Shown piece by piece: positions 62,561 through 64,000 of a DNA stretch of 64,000 bases (the stretch's first letter is position 1; the number at the start of each line of letters is the position of its first letter). The translations under genes and the position numbers were made by a program. Under the pieces are notes generated by a model. The model made no database searches, was not told the origin of the DNA, and worked only from the letters and a program-made list of their open reading frames with translations. The stretch is taken from the NCBI GenBank assembly GCA_948567375.1, contig OX419761.1, forward strand, positions 2,482,501-2,546,500. The letters are read 5' to 3'. The stretch is from Lunularia cruciata. Taxonomy: Eukaryota; Streptophyta; Marchantiopsida; Lunulariales; Lunulariaceae.

Positions 62561-63275
62561 TATAATACCAATAGCTAGACATATGATCTAGAGATGAAAT
62601 TTGGTTTGGTAACATTTAGAAGGATTTTATACATGATGGACTAAATAGATTAGACAGAGGTATCATCAAAAGAGTACTTCTACTAATATGCCAAAAATAA
62701 AAATATGCTTCGAAACTTTAGAATCAATAGCTATGCATATGATCTAGATGTGAAACTTGGAGAGGTGACATCTGGAAGGATATTACACATGATGAAGAAA
62801 GTAGATCAGCTAAAGGTATCACCAAAAGATCACTTCTACTAATAGGGTAGAAGCTAAAATAGGCCTAAAAAGAGGCATTTTTGGAGGCCAAAACGGATGA
62901 ATTAGGCCTTGAAAATGTGCATTAGAGGAAAGGCTGTATTTCACTCCCCTAGGTTATTTTCATCAAGATCTTTCCAATAGTACCTCACCCACGTGATTTT
63001 GATATTCTTACAAGAAGATTCTCTCAAAGATTCCTTTTGGTCAAAGCCTGTTTGACTAACCAAATGGGACCAGGACCACCCATCCAAGCAAGTAATCTAA
63101 GGGTGGAGCTCACTTATAGGTCACCTATCCATGTACCAAATCCTATGGTAGAGCTTCCTTGGAGGAGATCCTCTCTAGCTATATAATAAAGAGAAGGTGC
63201 TCCTTTGGGGCATGGGATTTTGAGTGTGGAATTCGCAGTTTCTCTATTGTGTTTCTCTATCCTTGGAATATTACA
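62561..63275 (+). mobile_element. solo LTR of the C/D family with perfect target duplication
   Basis: 715 bp from TATAATACCA to ATTACA with both subrepeats and the TATA-like tatataataa near 63179. It is bounded by CCCTC at 62556-62560 and 63276-63280. No internal sequence remains, so it arose by recombination between the two LTRs of a complete element. Confidence 0.92.
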
Positions 63276-63499
63276 CCCTCCAACACTCTAGCTCTCACAC
63301 ACTATTTCAACTCATGAGCAAACTCACCTTTTGATAATTTGCTCCCATTGGAGACTCATAAGATTAAAACACTCCCTTTGTTATCAAGCTTCCATCATTT
63401 ATATACATCAAAGCCTTGGATGTGAACAAGACTATAATCCACATAGCCAGTCACTTGAATGTACATGGATTACTCATATGGCAATTGATCCACCATAGG

Positions 63500-64000
63500 A
63501 TCACACGCATTGCATACAACAAAAAGTGATGTATATATTGCAACAATGTCACTAACTAGTCAAACCACAACACAATAACTAAGATCCAATTGTTTAGAGA
63601 AAATGGATTTGGTGGTCCATAGATTGCATCCATTCACCCTATTCCTACTTTGATACCAATGTAAATGATCAAAGAGAGAAATAGGAGAATAGAATATCAT
63701 ATTGGAACTCTCAAATAAAGTAAACTTTGAATGTTTTGCATGAACTTGGGCTTTGGTATTTACAAGGAAGCTAAATATAAGACTGCCAATAAGTTTTCAA
63801 GATAGGTTCTTTCTAGGCCTTTGGTATGTATAAGGAAGCTAGGTACAAGGCTCCAAGAAAGCTTCCTTTTAGAAGTCTACTTTGTTGGAGTGCAAGCCAC
63901 GCTAGTTGTCTACTTGGCATAAAAGCCAAGTTGTGTTTTACTTGACATACATACTCAAACCTTGTGTATTTATTAAAACTTGGTAAATATAAGTAAAAAT
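63500..64000 (-). mobile_element. edge of another E-like chromovirus
   Basis: Minus strand: LTR from 63661 rightward beyond the window (tgtaaatgatc, with gaagctt words and the TATA-like ggtatttaca region near 63754), primer site TTGGTATCAAAG at about 63649-63660, and leader segment IYGPPNPF near 63605-63640 as in element E. It continues outside the window. No gag was recognised in 63281-63500. Confidence 0.7.

Overview
The window is plant nuclear DNA. It has one large host gene on the minus strand (bases 702-16305) and then about 45 kb of mostly repetitive, AT-rich DNA filled with nested LTR retrotransposons. The host gene is a CHD3-type chromatin remodeler of the plant PICKLE family (PHD finger, two chromodomains, SNF2 ATPase, PICKLE-like C-terminus). 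Family membership, the many short introns, and the Ty3 elements with chromodomain integrases all point to a land plant. The protein differs from angiosperm PICKLE at many positions, which hints at a non-seed plant, but I cannot fix the lineage.

Layout: 1-701, 3' flank of the remodeler. 702-16305, the remodeler in 30 coding exons whose phases join into an open 1476-residue frame; two helicase motifs look abnormal, one intron holds a perfect 41-bp inverted repeat, and the largest intron holds a three-copy AT-flanked repeat. 16306-18800, upstream DNA, relatively GC- and pyrimidine-rich. 18801-23120, AT-rich intergenic DNA with decayed coding-like sequence. 23121-30956, Ty3 element A (plus strand). 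30957-32514, continuation of the decayed sequence. 32515-38313, chromovirus E (minus strand), target duplication GTTGA. 39500-40096, solo LTR of the C/D family, duplication AAATG. 40561-40880, a long foldback. 42577-60794, composite chromovirus C/D (plus strand) with three LTRs, duplication GTGCC. Its last LTR is split by element B (52742-60567, minus strand), the same family as A and the youngest insertion. 62561-63275, second solo LTR, duplication CCCTC. 63500-64000, edge of another E-like copy.

The elements record a history: C/D element, then a same-family insertion (D) into its pol gene, then element B into the outer LTR. Nonsense codons in C, D, A and B fall mostly where CGA or CAG codons are expected, and paired copies show the reciprocal CAA/TGA outcome expected from deamination of methylated cytosine on either strand.

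The strongest candidate for something undescribed is a short domain encoded just after the primer binding site, before gag, in every element family here: A/B, C/D (two tandem copies) and E. All versions share a Gly, then 12 residues, then Pro-x3-Pro followed by hydrophobics; B alone has lost the second Pro. A/B additionally encode a 157-residue zinc-knuckle ORF upstream of gag. Second-tier findings are the loss of the motif VI core in the PICKLE-like ATPase and a heat-shock-element array upstream of the TATA box in the LTRs of element E.
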